A stretch of 48,804 bases of DNA from Thermoplasmata archaeon (GCA_023261755.1 JAGDXS010000016.1:1-48804); one strand, 5' to 3'. Counted from the first letter of the stretch, positions 16,631-25,791 are shown. A program made the numbers and translations. The notes: generated by a model from the sequence alone, not told the origin.

Positions 16631-18014
16631 TCACTGTGGTGTAGTAGGATTTGCAGGGAAATCAAATGTATCTCTATACCTCTACTATTCATTAAGGGCA
16701 TTACAGCATAGGGGCCAGGAATCCGCAGGTATTGCTGTTTTTAACAATAAGATTGTTGTTACAAGGGGCATGGGGTTAGTAAATGAAGTATTTTCAGTGG
16801 ACTCACTTAAAAAATTGAACTCTAATATAGGTATAGGCCATGTGAGATATTCAACTGCAGGATCTTCTACAATAAATAATGCTCAACCCTTCCTAATACA
16901 TGGATCAATGGGAGATATGGCAATTGGCCATAATGGTGAAATATCAAATGCACAGGACCTTAAGGAATTTTTGGAAGCCCAGGGAATCTCATTCAACACT
17001 GAATCTGATAGTGAAGTAATCATTAGATTACTTTCCTATAATATAAGCAGGATAGGTAATATCATAGAGGGAATTAAGAAAACCATGTCCATGCTAATAG
17101 GATCTTATTCCCTTGTTTTAATGATTAACAATAGACTTTTTGCAATTAGAGATCCATATGCAATTAGGCCGTTAATTTTTGGTGAAGCAGATGGTATATA
17201 TGGAGTGGCCTCAGAAAGTGTAGCATTCGATGCATTAAATGGTAAAATTATAAGGGATCTTAATCCAGGTGAAATTTTAGAAATAACTGAAAATGGCCCC
17301 ATTTCTTATGGTAATACAACAGAAAAGCACACCGCCCATTGCATGTTTGAATATGTTTACTTTGCAAGGGCAGACAGCATCATTGATGGTAAATCAGTCT
17401 ACGAGGTAAGAAAAGAACTTGGAAAAACACTGGCAAGGGAAAGTCCTGTGGATGCGGATATAGTTGTTCCAGTTCCAGATTCTGGAAGAACACACGCTCT
17501 CGGTTATGCAGAAGAATCAGGCATACCATTTGTGGAGGGTTTAATGAAGAATAGGTATGTGGATAGGACATTCATAATACCTGATCAGATGGGAAGGATT
17601 CAGGAAATACAATTGAAATTGAACCCTGTTAAGGAAGTTATAAACAATAAAAGAATAGTTCTAGTTGACGATAGCATAGTAAGGGGAAATACAATGAAAA
17701 AGATTGTTAACCTGCTCAAGGCCTCTGGAGCAAGGGAAGTGCATGTTAGAATAGGATCACCTCCCATAGTTGCACCATGCTATTTGGGAATAGACATGAA
17801 AACAAGAAGTGAATTCATAGCTTCAGGAAAGAGCATCGAAGAGATTAGAAAGATAATTAATGCAGATTCACTTGCTTATATTAGCATTGACGGTCTCATT
17901 AAAGCAATAGGGTTTCCAAAGGAAGACTTATGCCTTGGTTGCCTTACAGGCATATATCCAGTTAAAATTAAAGGTGAAAAATTTAGGGATCAGCATTCAC
18001 TTGATAGTTTTTGA
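16578..18014 (+). CDS. purF: Amidophosphoribosyltransferase with propeptide and Fe-S site
   Basis: First committed enzyme of purine synthesis, making phosphoribosylamine from PRPP and glutamine. The only ATG/GTG/TTG start in frame before the conserved N-terminal nucleophile is GTG at 16578. A GAGGTG site (16564-16569) lies eight bases before it, inside the L37e gene. This gives a 19-residue propeptide before Cys20 (HCGVVGF), to be removed for activity, as in the Bacillus subtilis enzyme. Cys255, Cys401, Cys452 and Cys455 match the [4Fe-4S] ligands of that class (146-residue and three-residue spacings conserved). The PRPP motif is VLVDDSIVRGNT. The 3' end overlaps nop5 convergently by 18 bp. 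Confidence 0.94.
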   Translation: MDFPHPEYAIIPGQRKNDHCGVVGFAGKSNVSLYLYYSLRALQHRGQESAGIAVFNNKIVVTRGMGLVNEVFSVDSLKKLNSNIGIGHVRYSTAGSSTINNAQPFLIHGSMGDMAIGHNGEISNAQDLKEFLEAQGISFNTESDSEVIIRLLSYNISRIGNIIEGIKKTMSMLIGSYSLVLMINNRLFAIRDPYAIRPLIFGEADGIYGVASESVAFDALNGKIIRDLNPGEILEITENGPISYGNTTEKHTAHCMFEYVYFARADSIIDGKSVYEVRKELGKTLARESPVDADIVVPVPDSGRTHALGYAEESGIPFVEGLMKNRYVDRTFIIPDQMGRIQEIQLKLNPVKEVINNKRIVLVDDSIVRGNTMKKIVNLLKASGAREVHVRIGSPPIVAPCYLGIDMKTRSEFIASGKSIEEIRKIINADSLAYISIDGLIKAIGFPKEDLCLGCLTGIYPVKIKGEKFRDQHSLDSF

Positions 18015-18863
18015 AAAATTCTTTTTTGCCTTCTCAATGAAATCTTTGTTTTCTGATCCTCTGTAATAATCGATCCTTGCAGCTATGGCTATTTTTCCTG
18101 CCAAAATTCTTGCCCTTTTTCCCCTTTCTTTTGAAGAATGAACAAAAGGATGTTTAAATATTATTCCATGCTTCGGTCCTGGGACATTCTTTTTTCTTGA
18201 AATATAAAATGCTTTTCCTGCACCAAGTATTTGTATTCTCCCAGCAGGTGAATTTGCAAGATTTTTAATACCATTTGAAAGTAGAATAAGTTCAGCGCCA
18301 AGAATCGGGCCAGCAATGCTCTCTAAGTTAGGGTACTTAATTTTCATGACAGTTTCAATATAATTTTCAATGCCCTTTTTCAATGATTCAAGGTTCTTGT
18401 AAATTTTAATCATTTCAGAAATTATATTTTTATCATTATCCTCCATATTTAAATCATTCTCCAATATCTTTTTTAGATATTTATCTTCCTGATACAAAAA
18501 TTTTGAATAGGGATCAAATACTTCATACCAGTCCTGCAAATGATTTTTATAATCGTTTATGATCTTTTCCAAAGAATGGTAAAACTTCACAGATTCCATG
18601 ATCTTAAGCTCACTCTTATCAAATGAATTCAATAAATACTTTCCATAATTAATTAGAATTTTCTGGAATTTATCATCCATAATAGAAGTTTTTAATTCTA
18701 TATCAGGTCCGTATTCATTTAAAAATTCACCTAAAAATGAAAAATCACCATTTCTTAAATTCTGAAAAATTTCTATTAATTTTTCCTCATTTTCAGGAAA
18801 TTTTAAAATTTCAGATTTTCCATCTTTTATGCCTATTGCCCTATTCCAGTATATTTCAATCAT
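17997..18863 (-). CDS. nop5: C/D box RNP protein Nop5 (Nop56/58 family)
   Basis: Scaffold of archaeal C/D box methylation complexes, bridging L7Ae-bound guide RNA and fibrillarin. The 288-residue protein has a central coiled-coil-like region (about 110-185) and the conserved NOP domain from about 190 on: SIAGPILGAELILLSNGI, SPAGRIQILGAGKAFY, KHGIIFKHPFVH and RGKRARILAGKIAIAARIDYY. It is shorter than most archaeal Nop5 proteins because the N-terminal fibrillarin-binding part looks reduced. Fibrillarin is not in the window. The gene follows cbf5 by 36 bp, so it may be the last gene of the ribosomal superoperon or have a weak own promoter. Confidence 0.92.
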   Translation of the reverse strand: MIEIYWNRAIGIKDGKSEILKFPENEEKLIEIFQNLRNGDFSFLGEFLNEYGPDIELKTSIMDDKFQKILINYGKYLLNSFDKSELKIMESVKFYHSLEKIINDYKNHLQDWYEVFDPYSKFLYQEDKYLKKILENDLNMEDNDKNIISEMIKIYKNLESLKKGIENYIETVMKIKYPNLESIAGPILGAELILLSNGIKNLANSPAGRIQILGAGKAFYISRKKNVPGPKHGIIFKHPFVHSSKERGKRARILAGKIAIAARIDYYRGSENKDFIEKAKKNFSKTIK

Positions 18864-18899
18864 ACATTAAAAGCAATGATCTTAAAGATATGAAATTTT

Positions 18900-19787
18900 T
18901 CATGGATTTTTCCATACCTTTGGATATTTGCCCTTTTCCATTAAAACACTCAACATTTTTGCAATAGGTTCTTTACCCTCCTCTGGAAATTTAACTATTT
19001 TTGCAACAGCAATCAATTCATTATTTCTAGAGAAAATTGAAACAAGGTCATTGTTTTTCATTTTTCCTTCAACATGATCTATACCGTTCTTGTAAAGAGG
19101 CGCACCATTTGCAAGAGCTTCAACTGCAGTGTCCTTAACAATTATCTTTGGTAAAAATGAAACAATTTCATCACCAGGTCTTAATATCTTTAAAATATAT
19201 TTTTCATTCCCTTCCTTGTAAAATTCTATTGCATCTTTAATATCCTGAAGTGTGTATGAATCATATTCAGAATAAGGGCCCGTTCTTGTCCTTCTTAGTT
19301 CAACCATGTTTCCACCAGTTCCTATTGCATCTCCAATGTCTACGCATAAGGTCCTTATGTATGTTCCAGATTCTGTGGAAGCCCTAAATAATATTTCTCT
19401 ACCCTCAATTTCCAGAATTTCAAGAGAATGTACTGTTCTAATTCTTTGCTTTCTTGAGACAGCTGCCCTTACAGGTACTGTCTGGTATATCTGGCCTTGA
19501 AATTCAGAGAAAACCTTTCTTATTCTTTCCTCATCAGCATTAGCGTGAAGGTACATTAAAGCAACATATTCCTTATCCTGAAGATGTAAAATATTTATTA
19601 TCTTCGTTGCCTTGTTAAGGCCTACAGGTAGAACCCCTGTTACATGTGGATCTAGCGTTCCTGCATGGCCCACCTTTTCTACTTGAAACATGTCCCTTAC
19701 CCATGCACTCACCTGGTGGCTGGTAGGCCCGTATGGCTTATCCACCAAAACGAAACCAAACCTTTTTCTTTTTTCTATTTCGTCCAT
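18900..19787 (-). CDS. cbf5: tRNA/rRNA pseudouridine synthase Cbf5 (archaeal TruB)
   Basis: Catalytic subunit of H/ACA pseudouridylation particles, and in archaea also a tRNA U55 enzyme. The 295 residues show the catalytic aspartate in HAGTLDPHVTGVLPVG, the YIRTLCVDIG segment, and a C-terminal PUA domain (GDEIVSFLPKIIVKDTAVEA onwards). The N-terminus GFVLVDKPYGPTSHQV is the usual TruB start. It overlaps cmk by 13 bp and is probably the end of the long ribosomal transcript. Gar1, its partner, is at 3.9-4.1 kb. Confidence 0.95.
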   Translation of the reverse strand: MDEIEKRKRFGFVLVDKPYGPTSHQVSAWVRDMFQVEKVGHAGTLDPHVTGVLPVGLNKATKIINILHLQDKEYVALMYLHANADEERIRKVFSEFQGQIYQTVPVRAAVSRKQRIRTVHSLEILEIEGREILFRASTESGTYIRTLCVDIGDAIGTGGNMVELRRTRTGPYSEYDSYTLQDIKDAIEFYKEGNEKYILKILRPGDEIVSFLPKIIVKDTAVEALANGAPLYKNGIDHVEGKMKNNDLVSIFSRNNELIAVAKIVKFPEEGKEPIAKMLSVLMEKGKYPKVWKNP

Positions 19788-20299
19788 TTATTTACACTTT
19801 CCATTATCTTATCAACTATTGATTCTGGTGTTAGATTATCTGTATCCAATACAAGATCATATATGGAAAGGTCTCTGAAATCTATGCCATATATTTTTTT
19901 GTATCTATTAATTTCACTCTCTTCCCTCAATATTAGATTTTGCATTGATGTTTTTTCCCTTTTATTTATTCTTTCTAACCTTTTATCTCTACTAGCATTT
20001 AAAAATATTTTAAAAGCATCTATGCCATTCTTTTTTGCAAACCAGGCCGCAAGCCTTGAATCTATTACAAGATTTTCATCTCTTTTCATAATTTCAAGTA
20101 TCCTCTCATCTATCTTTTTATCAAATGAATAGTCCTTTTCTGCCAGTTTAGAAAAATCTTCAACAGTCATGTTATGCTCCTTTGCCATGGATCTGAATAT
20201 ATCCCCGCTTGAAATTAAAGGATAATTCAATTTTTGTGAAACAATCCTCGCAACTGTCGTTTTTCCAGATCCTGGTGGACCGCTTATAATTATGATCAT
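19775..20299 (-). CDS. cmk: Cytidylate kinase, archaeal type
   Basis: P-loop kinase that phosphorylates CMP/dCMP with ATP. The 174-residue protein has Walker A ISGPPGSGKTT near residues 5-15, a SSGDIFRSMA NMP-binding segment, DSRLAAWFA and a basic lid (RDKRLERINKREK). Its length matches the short archaeal Cmk. The position between the EMC3-like gene and cbf5 is the standard archaeal gene order. In many archaea L34e and L14e flank cmk, but neither is found here. Confidence 0.94.
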   Translation of the reverse strand: MIIIISGPPGSGKTTVARIVSQKLNYPLISSGDIFRSMAKEHNMTVEDFSKLAEKDYSFDKKIDERILEIMKRDENLVIDSRLAAWFAKKNGIDAFKIFLNASRDKRLERINKREKTSMQNLILREESEINRYKKIYGIDFRDLSIYDLVLDTDNLTPESIVDKIMESVNKWTK

Positions 20300-20302
20300 A
20301 CT

Positions 20303-20959
20303 TTAACCTTTAATTTCCTGCAGCCTTTTTCTAAATTCATAAAGTTTGAATAGATAGGTTATAAAATAGCCCAATGGAAATGTAAAGAATGTGTAAAGTA
20401 TTAACCAGTATGGAAACATGGATATGCCACCTGTAATATCTATACCACTTGGCCATGTCCAAGGCATTGCAAATACTCTCAAGGCACTCGGAATTGAATC
20501 AAGAAAGTAGTACAGCCAGGAGAATATGGCAATAACAATTATAAGGGTAACAACCATCGGTTTCATTTGATCCTGTGATATTTTCATCTGATCCATCATG
20601 AGTTTTGACTGAACTTTCTGGTATTTCTGTATTTTGCCCATATCCCTGTTCCTGTATGCATCTCTTATCTTTCTTGAAATGTACCTTGCCTTTTCCTGAA
20701 CCCTTGCAACTTCGTACCAGTTTACAAAATAATGCCTTGCATACATATTTATTATTGTGAGTAAAAGACCCGCAAATATCATTGTAAGTACAGGAAATTT
20801 GCCTCCAAATCCTAGCAGGGGTGTGAAAACAAAACCTACACCTGTGGCTAGCGTATTCCTGAAATCTGGAAAGATGAATATCATCAAAATTACCATTAAA
20901 AAAATGAAATAAAGGCTTGTCATCGAGCCTGCAGGATTTGCCTGTTTTTGTTCAGCCAT
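20303..20959 (-). CDS. EMC3/DUF106-family membrane insertase-like protein
   Basis: A 218-residue membrane protein of the archaeal DUF106 group, which is related to EMC3, TMCO1 and bacterial YidC. Hydrophobic segments lie near 14-32, 45-70, 130-155 and 178-205. A cytosolic charged helical region (KARYISRKIRDAYRNRD, about 88-125) follows TM2, as in the Oxa1 superfamily. The gene is co-transcribed with secY and adkA and overlaps adkA by eight bases, consistent with membrane protein insertion next to the translocon. Functional assignment rests on the family. Confidence 0.85.
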   Translation of the reverse strand: MAEQKQANPAGSMTSLYFIFLMVILMIFIFPDFRNTLATGVGFVFTPLLGFGGKFPVLTMIFAGLLLTIINMYARHYFVNWYEVARVQEKARYISRKIRDAYRNRDMGKIQKYQKVQSKLMMDQMKISQDQMKPMVVTLIIVIAIFSWLYYFLDSIPSALRVFAMPWTWPSGIDITGGISMFPYWLILYTFFTFPLGYFITYLFKLYEFRKRLQEIKG

Positions 20960-21500
20960 TTTTTATCATCCTGGATAGTAATTCTACAGCTTCATTAACT
21001 TTTCCTTCTTCATTTTTTATTATAACAACCGTAGCACCGGTGATTACTGAGCAGGCTGCTGCAAAATATCTATTCATGTTCTGATGCATTTCAATGCCCT
21101 TTGATCCTTCATCATCCCTGTACCTTGTTGAATCTTTTTTTCTCCTGTTCTCTATGTTCTCAGGATCAGCTTCTATCAATACAAGCATTGATGGCCTTAT
21201 TGCCATCAATACCCATTCAGGCAGTCCGGGAAGAAAGCCAGATGGTGTTTTTATGCTCATATGAGTGTCAATAATAATGTTATCTAGAGTTCCTAGGTAC
21301 TCTCCTGCCATTTTTTGCAATTCTCTCTGTTTCTCAGAGGGCAATTTCCTTATCTCATCCCTATTCTTTATACCTAATTCCTTTGCCTTTTCAAGCATTA
21401 TGTCCCCGAAGTTCACCACCCTATAGTTTAAATTTTCACACACACCATTCATTATTGTGGATTTACCCACTCCAGGAACACCAGTTACTATAATTTTCAT
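20952..21500 (-). CDS. adkA: Adenylate kinase, archaeal AdkA type
   Basis: Interconverts 2 ADP with ATP + AMP. The 182-residue protein begins MKIIVTGVPGVGKST (Walker A), has a NFGDIMLEKAKELG NMP-binding segment, and the archaeal AdkA DTHMSIKTPSGFLPGLP and RRRKKDSTRYRD-like lid region, unlike bacterial Adk. ATG at 21500 is chosen because the GAGGG site in the secY end is six bases upstream. An ATG two codons earlier overlaps the secY stop (ATGA). Its place after secY is typical for the spc operon. Confidence 0.95.
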   Translation of the reverse strand: MKIIVTGVPGVGKSTIMNGVCENLNYRVVNFGDIMLEKAKELGIKNRDEIRKLPSEKQRELQKMAGEYLGTLDNIIIDTHMSIKTPSGFLPGLPEWVLMAIRPSMLVLIEADPENIENRRKKDSTRYRDDEGSKGIEMHQNMNRYFAAACSVITGATVVIIKNEEGKVNEAVELLSRMIKNG

Positions 21501-21502
21501 AT

Positions 21503-23311
21503 TCATCCCTCGAAGAATTGCCTTATTACAGGATGCATTTCCATTAACTGCTCCCTACCCATTGCCTCGTAGAATTGTATTACTATACCTACAGTAAGCA
21601 AAACGCCTGTACCAGTGGTATTGCCTACAGTACCTATGAGGCCTGCAAATGCAGCCAAAGCTCCTACTGCAGCACCGCTGAATGTTGTAATTGGAGGAAT
21701 GTATTTATTGAGGACACTCTCTATTACTTTTGGTTCTCTCCTAAAACCAGGAATCTGCATACCACTGCTCAAAATCTGCTTTGCAACAGATTCAGCATTC
21801 ATGTTGGTTGTTTCAATCCAGAATTTTGCAAATAGAACGCTCATTCCTATCATAAAAAATGTAAAGGCTAATACATGAATAACAAATTGTAGTTCCGAAT
21901 GACCTAGAAATGCTGAAGAATATGTAGAAGGTTCCATCAATGGAAGAAGCCATTGGCCAAGACCATTAATGTTGCTTAAATAATAAGCTAAACCACCTAT
22001 GGGTGTGGAAGTCTGTATTCCGTACAATGCCGCCTGCGTAGAGTTTGGATAAACACCAAACCATGGGTCATGACCTAGGATTGGAACATGCGCCAAAGCT
22101 GGATTTGTCCAGAATATTAGCGACCACATGGTAATGTTTGCCATTAAAGCAGATGTTAATATTACAGGTATGTTTGATGCGTACAACAATTTAATAGGAT
22201 ATCTTCCCCTGGCACCTCTTACCCTTTCATGTGCAAGAGGAAGCTCAATTTTTGTACTCTCAGTCCAAGCAACAAGGAAGAAAACTATCAAAGTACCTAT
22301 TAAAGCAACAATGCCATTTGGCATTCCAAATAAAACTGTCTCAATCCTTCCATTGTAAAGGTCTGCTGCAGAAAAATGCGTTAAAAGATAATATGTTCTT
22401 GGTATCGTTCCACTAGGTGGATTCAAAACTGATACAGGTTGAGTTGGCGTACCGGGTATCCAGTTAATTGTACCAGTTATCAATGCCTGCGATACACCTG
22501 CTGCAATGAATAAAGAAACTCCAGATCCAATGCCCCATTTACTCACAAGTTCATCCATCATAAAGAGCAAATATGAACCGAAGAATAACTGAAGAACAAT
22601 AAACGTATCAGCAAGGAAAGTTCCATGCCCCGGCCAAACACCATTTAACATTGAAACGAATGATGAATCCGGTGTTAAATATCCAAATACCTGTGGAATT
22701 GCTTCCACAAATATCATTATAATTACAAGGAGTTTCTGAACCCCCTGGTAAAGGGACCTGTCCTCTTCATTGCCAAGATCCAGGTTAAGTAATTTCGCAC
22801 CAACAAATAGTTGCATTATGATACTTGCAGTAACTATAGGCCCTATTCCCAAGTCAAGAATAGATCCTTCAGCTCCAGCCATTATTGCCCTGAAAGATGA
22901 GAATACATCCACCATGTTTGTTGTGTTCAGGCCATAAATGTATATATTTGTCATAACGAAGTAAAGAACAAGGATCAAACCTGTCCAGAATAATTTCTCC
23001 CTGAACCTAACATGCCTTTGAGGTTTCCTTATTACTGGAAGCCTTTCCACTAGAGGCAATAAACCGTACAACTTACTTTTTTTCGATCCTCTGTAGGAAG
23101 CAACAAGATATATTAAATAGAATAACGGCCCTACGAGTAGAATAAATATGAGAGTATCTATCCAATCCTTAATTAGGCCATTCCAAAAGGCCTGTATTGA
23201 TAATACAGCGCCTGCTTGGTAAGCCTTGTAGGCATAAATGGTGAATAAAAAAATTATAAATAATACTATCCCTACTGACCTGTTCCTTGGAATTTCCTCA
23301 TCTTCAGGCAT
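21503..23311 (-). CDS. secY: Preprotein translocase SecY with N-terminal two-helix extension
   Basis: Channel subunit of the Sec translocon. The canonical part starts near residue 83 (LLPLVERLPVIRKPQRHV) and carries about ten membrane segments, the plug region after TM1, and the cytosolic basic loop (SNIPVILTSALMAN preceded by VRGARGRYPIKLLY). The protein is 602 residues, about 120-150 longer than most archaeal SecY. The first 82 residues contain two additional hydrophobic stretches (about 13-31 and 51-72). Two external loops (about 285-330 and 400-470) are also long and rich in Pro, Ser, Thr and Asn. It overlaps the L15 gene by eight bases. Confidence 0.95.
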   Translation of the reverse strand: MPEDEEIPRNRSVGIVLFIIFLFTIYAYKAYQAGAVLSIQAFWNGLIKDWIDTLIFILLVGPLFYLIYLVASYRGSKKSKLYGLLPLVERLPVIRKPQRHVRFREKLFWTGLILVLYFVMTNIYIYGLNTTNMVDVFSSFRAIMAGAEGSILDLGIGPIVTASIIMQLFVGAKLLNLDLGNEEDRSLYQGVQKLLVIIMIFVEAIPQVFGYLTPDSSFVSMLNGVWPGHGTFLADTFIVLQLFFGSYLLFMMDELVSKWGIGSGVSLFIAAGVSQALITGTINWIPGTPTQPVSVLNPPSGTIPRTYYLLTHFSAADLYNGRIETVLFGMPNGIVALIGTLIVFFLVAWTESTKIELPLAHERVRGARGRYPIKLLYASNIPVILTSALMANITMWSLIFWTNPALAHVPILGHDPWFGVYPNSTQAALYGIQTSTPIGGLAYYLSNINGLGQWLLPLMEPSTYSSAFLGHSELQFVIHVLAFTFFMIGMSVLFAKFWIETTNMNAESVAKQILSSGMQIPGFRREPKVIESVLNKYIPPITTFSGAAVGALAAFAGLIGTVGNTTGTGVLLTVGIVIQFYEAMGREQLMEMHPVIRQFFEG

Positions 23312-23732
23312 TAAGTTCTACCCCACCGCCTGCTTCCTCTAGTTTTTTCTTTGCAATCTTTGATGCTTTAGCAACTTTGACAACCATTTTTTCTGAAACT
23401 TTTCCATCCCCAAGAAGCTTTGTTATATTGGCTTGAGATAAATCAACATACCATAGATCATTTTCTTTCTTGGCTATGCCCATATCAGCAAAGAATTGAA
23501 GATTCTCTTGCAAATCTACCAGATTAATTGGCACATCATCTCTTGAAGGATGGTGACTTGTGAAACCATGCCTGCCCCAGTGATCCCTGTAATATTTGTT
23601 CAGCCATATCCATTTATGTTTTCCAAGTCCAGCAAAGCCTTTGCCACCCTTCAGGCCATGACCTCTCCTTCCTTTCATGCCATGGCCATGCCTTCTATAT
23701 CCTCTGAATTTTCTTCCTCTGCTGTAAGACAT
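23304..23732 (-). CDS. rpl15: Ribosomal protein uL15
   Basis: A 142-residue large-subunit protein. Its first 40 residues are the typical glycine/arginine/histidine-rich tail (SRGRKFRGYRRHGHGMKG) that threads into 23S rRNA. The globular part ends with the dibasic ASKIAKKKLEEAGGGVELN region seen in archaeal L15. It begins one base before the end of uL30 and overlaps secY by eight bases, as is standard for the spc operon. Confidence 0.95.
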   Translation of the reverse strand: MSYSRGRKFRGYRRHGHGMKGRRGHGLKGGKGFAGLGKHKWIWLNKYYRDHWGRHGFTSHHPSRDDVPINLVDLQENLQFFADMGIAKKENDLWYVDLSQANITKLLGDGKVSEKMVVKVAKASKIAKKKLEEAGGGVELNA

Positions 23733-24197
23733 TTAAATCACCATCATTCTTTTTATTAATTTATTAATTTCCTTTTGCCTATAACCCAAATCCCCATTCT
23801 CCTTAACAGATCTTTTTGTATTTTTATAACCACCACGTGGAGGATTTAGTCTAAATATGGGTTTTATATCCGGAAGCTTAGAATAATTTACTTTCTTTTC
23901 AAGTATAGCATTTGCAAGATCTTCAAATGTTTCGAAATTTATTTTTTTAAGGTATTCAGCATCAATGGGTCTGTTTCCCATCAATCTACCTCTTTTTTTA
24001 AGCAATTCCACAAGCGTTTCCTTGTCTATTTCTCCCCAAGTTATATAATCCTTGGCCTTTTTTAACATTCCTTCTATATATTTATTTTTAGGAAGCAATA
24101 CCAAATGGTTTACCCTTGTTAACCTTAGATATTTTAAAGTCATTGCAACATCCTTGTTTACGCCTGCCCTGCCCCTAATCCTGATCGCTGCGTACAT
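23733..24197 (-). CDS. rpl30: Ribosomal protein uL30
   Basis: A 154-residue archaeal/eukaryotic-type L30. [17 protein letters not shown] and [13 protein letters not shown] are the conserved strand and helix that bind rRNA, and the C-terminal [16 protein letters not shown] is archaeal-specific. ATG at 24197 is preceded by GGAGGTG six bases upstream, which rules out the upstream in-frame start at 24224. The gene overlaps the end of uS5 by 23 bp. Confidence 0.94.
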   Translation of the reverse strand: MYAAIRIRGRAGVNKDVAMTLKYLRLTRVNHLVLLPKNKYIEGMLKKAKDYITWGEIDKETLVELLKKRGRLMGNRPIDAEYLKKINFETFEDLANAILEKKVNYSKLPDIKPIFRLNPPRGGYKNTKRSVKENGDLGYRQKEINKLIKRMMVI

Positions 24198-24846
24198 TCG
24201 TTCCACCTCCTTTGTATATTGCAAGATTTAAAGTTATTTTTTCATTGAGCTTAACAACAGCTGTTTCCTTTAGGGCGTTATATGTTGCAATAGCATAATT
24301 CACCGTAGTTTTTGTATGCCCCTCTGTGAAGCCCCAGGCATCTTGAATGCCCGCCAACCTAAGAACATCTTTTGCCACATCTCCAACAGCGAGACCTACG
24401 CCCCTAGGTGCAGGTTTCAATATTACCCTTACAGATCCTGAAGATCCCTCTACCTTGAATGGCAATGAGTGTGGTCTGTTGCATCCGCATTCCCAGGAAC
24501 CGCAGCCTCTCTTAATTTCAATCATATTCAATTTTGCATTGTCAATTGCCTTCTTTATAATAGGGCCTACTTCTTTTCCCTTTGCCCTTCCAATGCCAAC
24601 AAAACCATCCTTGTTTCCTATTACAACTGTTACAGCAAATTTTGTTCTTCTTCCTGAATCAGTCATCCTCTGTACCATTTTGATGTCAACTACCTTCTCT
24701 TCAAGATTTGGTAAAAGGATATCCACTATCTCAGGCTCTTTTAATGGAAGCCTTGAAGCCAATGCTTCAGACATGCTTGTAATTTTACCCTCAAGAACAA
24801 GCTTTCCAAGCTTTGTTTTAGGTGTCCAGTTTTGAACTTCAGCCAT
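24175..24846 (-). CDS. rps5: Ribosomal protein uS5
   Basis: A 223-residue small-subunit protein with the double-stranded RNA-binding domain and the archaeal/eukaryotic cysteine segment [15 protein letters not shown], a form seen in eukaryotic RPS2. The C-terminal S5 domain includes [18 protein letters not shown]. The start at 24846 is favoured because GGAGG sits seven bases upstream. An ATG at 24852 overlaps the uL18 stop codon and lies only one base from the same site. Confidence 0.95.
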   Translation of the reverse strand: MAEVQNWTPKTKLGKLVLEGKITSMSEALASRLPLKEPEIVDILLPNLEEKVVDIKMVQRMTDSGRRTKFAVTVVIGNKDGFVGIGRAKGKEVGPIIKKAIDNAKLNMIEIKRGCGSWECGCNRPHSLPFKVEGSSGSVRVILKPAPRGVGLAVGDVAKDVLRLAGIQDAWGFTEGHTKTTVNYAIATYNALKETAVVKLNEKITLNLAIYKGGGTNVRSDQD

Positions 24847-24848
24847 GA

Positions 24849-25346
24849 TCATACCTCCATCTTAGATTTAATTTCATCCATTTTGGATTCAATCTCTTCA
24901 TGCAAATGCTTACCTTTTATTCTGTCCTCATCAGGTAGAATGTCTTCATTAAAAGGAATTTCTAAACCTGCATCCACAAGGCCCTTTAATGCAGCAAATA
25001 CCCTGCCACCCTTTGTTGGTCTCTGCATGCCTATATCGAGCACAGCATTATCTATTTTATTTTTTATAGCTCTCTTTCCTGCTAAATATCCAGTTAGATA
25101 GGCAGCAGGTACAGTTTTAGTTGAAAATTCCCAACCCATTTTCTTTAGCTCTCTTGAATTTGCGCTTGCTATTATCTGGTCACCTTTTTCATTGTATAGT
25201 GCAATTTGAACTATTATATTGTTGGATGTTTTTCTAACAATAGCCCTTGGGCTACCTGACTTAAGCAAATTTAGCCTTTTTCTATAATCAGTTTTATTTT
25301 CCCTTCTTCTTCTGAATTTAACATGATATCTTGGACCTGAACTCAT
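24849..25346 (-). CDS. rpl18: Ribosomal protein uL18
   Basis: A 165-residue protein that binds 5S rRNA with uL5. [21 protein letters not shown] at the N-terminus and [16 protein letters not shown] in the middle are typical of archaeal L18. The C-terminus ([17 protein letters not shown]) is a charged helix. One base separates it from the L19e stop. Its end encodes the ribosome site of uS5. Confidence 0.94.
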   Translation of the reverse strand: MSSGPRYHVKFRRRRENKTDYRKRLNLLKSGSPRAIVRKTSNNIIVQIALYNEKGDQIIASANSRELKKMGWEFSTKTVPAAYLTGYLAGKRAIKNKIDNAVLDIGMQRPTKGGRVFAALKGLVDAGLEIPFNEDILPDEDRIKGKHLHEEIESKMDEIKSKMEV

Positions 25347-25347
25347 A

Positions 25348-25788
25348 TCACTTCACCACTTCCTTTAAATGTATTAGGAGGTGAGCTCTGTTCTTGAACA
25401 TGCCACCTTTAGCATACCTGTAATATTTTCTGTACGTTTTTTTATCTATTTTTCCATCCTTTTTGAGGTTTCTCAATTCCCTTCTTATGGCTCTTATTGT
25501 TTTTACCCATCTTCTTTTTCTTGGCAACCTTGCATATTTTGTGCCTTTTCTAGATCCCTGGCCATTCCTTAATCCCTTCTTTTTCTGAGCCATATTCTTT
25601 CTTATCCTTGACCTTGAGTTGCCCTTTTTGGGTAATTTTTTAATCAAACCCCTTTTTATTAAATTTCTAACATCGTCCCTTGTAATGGCCTCTGAAACAT
25701 CATCTAATGCTTTTGGATCTATGTATATTCTTGAAACGCCACATTTCAATATTTTTGCGGCAAGATTCTTTTGAAATGAAACATCCAT
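25348..25788 (-). CDS. rpl19e: Ribosomal protein L19e (eL19)
   Basis: A 146-residue, very basic, mostly helical protein found only in archaea and eukaryotes. Marks are FQKNLAAKILKCGVSRIYID near the start, the SRSRIRKNMAQKKKGLRNG linker and KGTKYARLPRKRRWVKTIR. It follows L32e with a three-base gap, the normal archaeal order. Confidence 0.95.
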   Translation of the reverse strand: MDVSFQKNLAAKILKCGVSRIYIDPKALDDVSEAITRDDVRNLIKRGLIKKLPKKGNSRSRIRKNMAQKKKGLRNGQGSRKGTKYARLPRKRRWVKTIRAIRRELRNLKKDGKIDKKTYRKYYRYAKGGMFKNRAHLLIHLKEVVK

Positions 25789-25791
25789 AAC

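Noticed and set aside
24198-24224. Upstream in-frame start for uL30
   Set aside because: A GGAGGTG site is located within this stretch, six bases before the ATG at 24197, and the family begins at that methionine.
24347-24835. 162-codon open frame on the plus strand opposite uS5
   Set aside because: It lies entirely within the uS5 gene in antisense; composition reflects the reverse complement of a conserved ribosomal gene.
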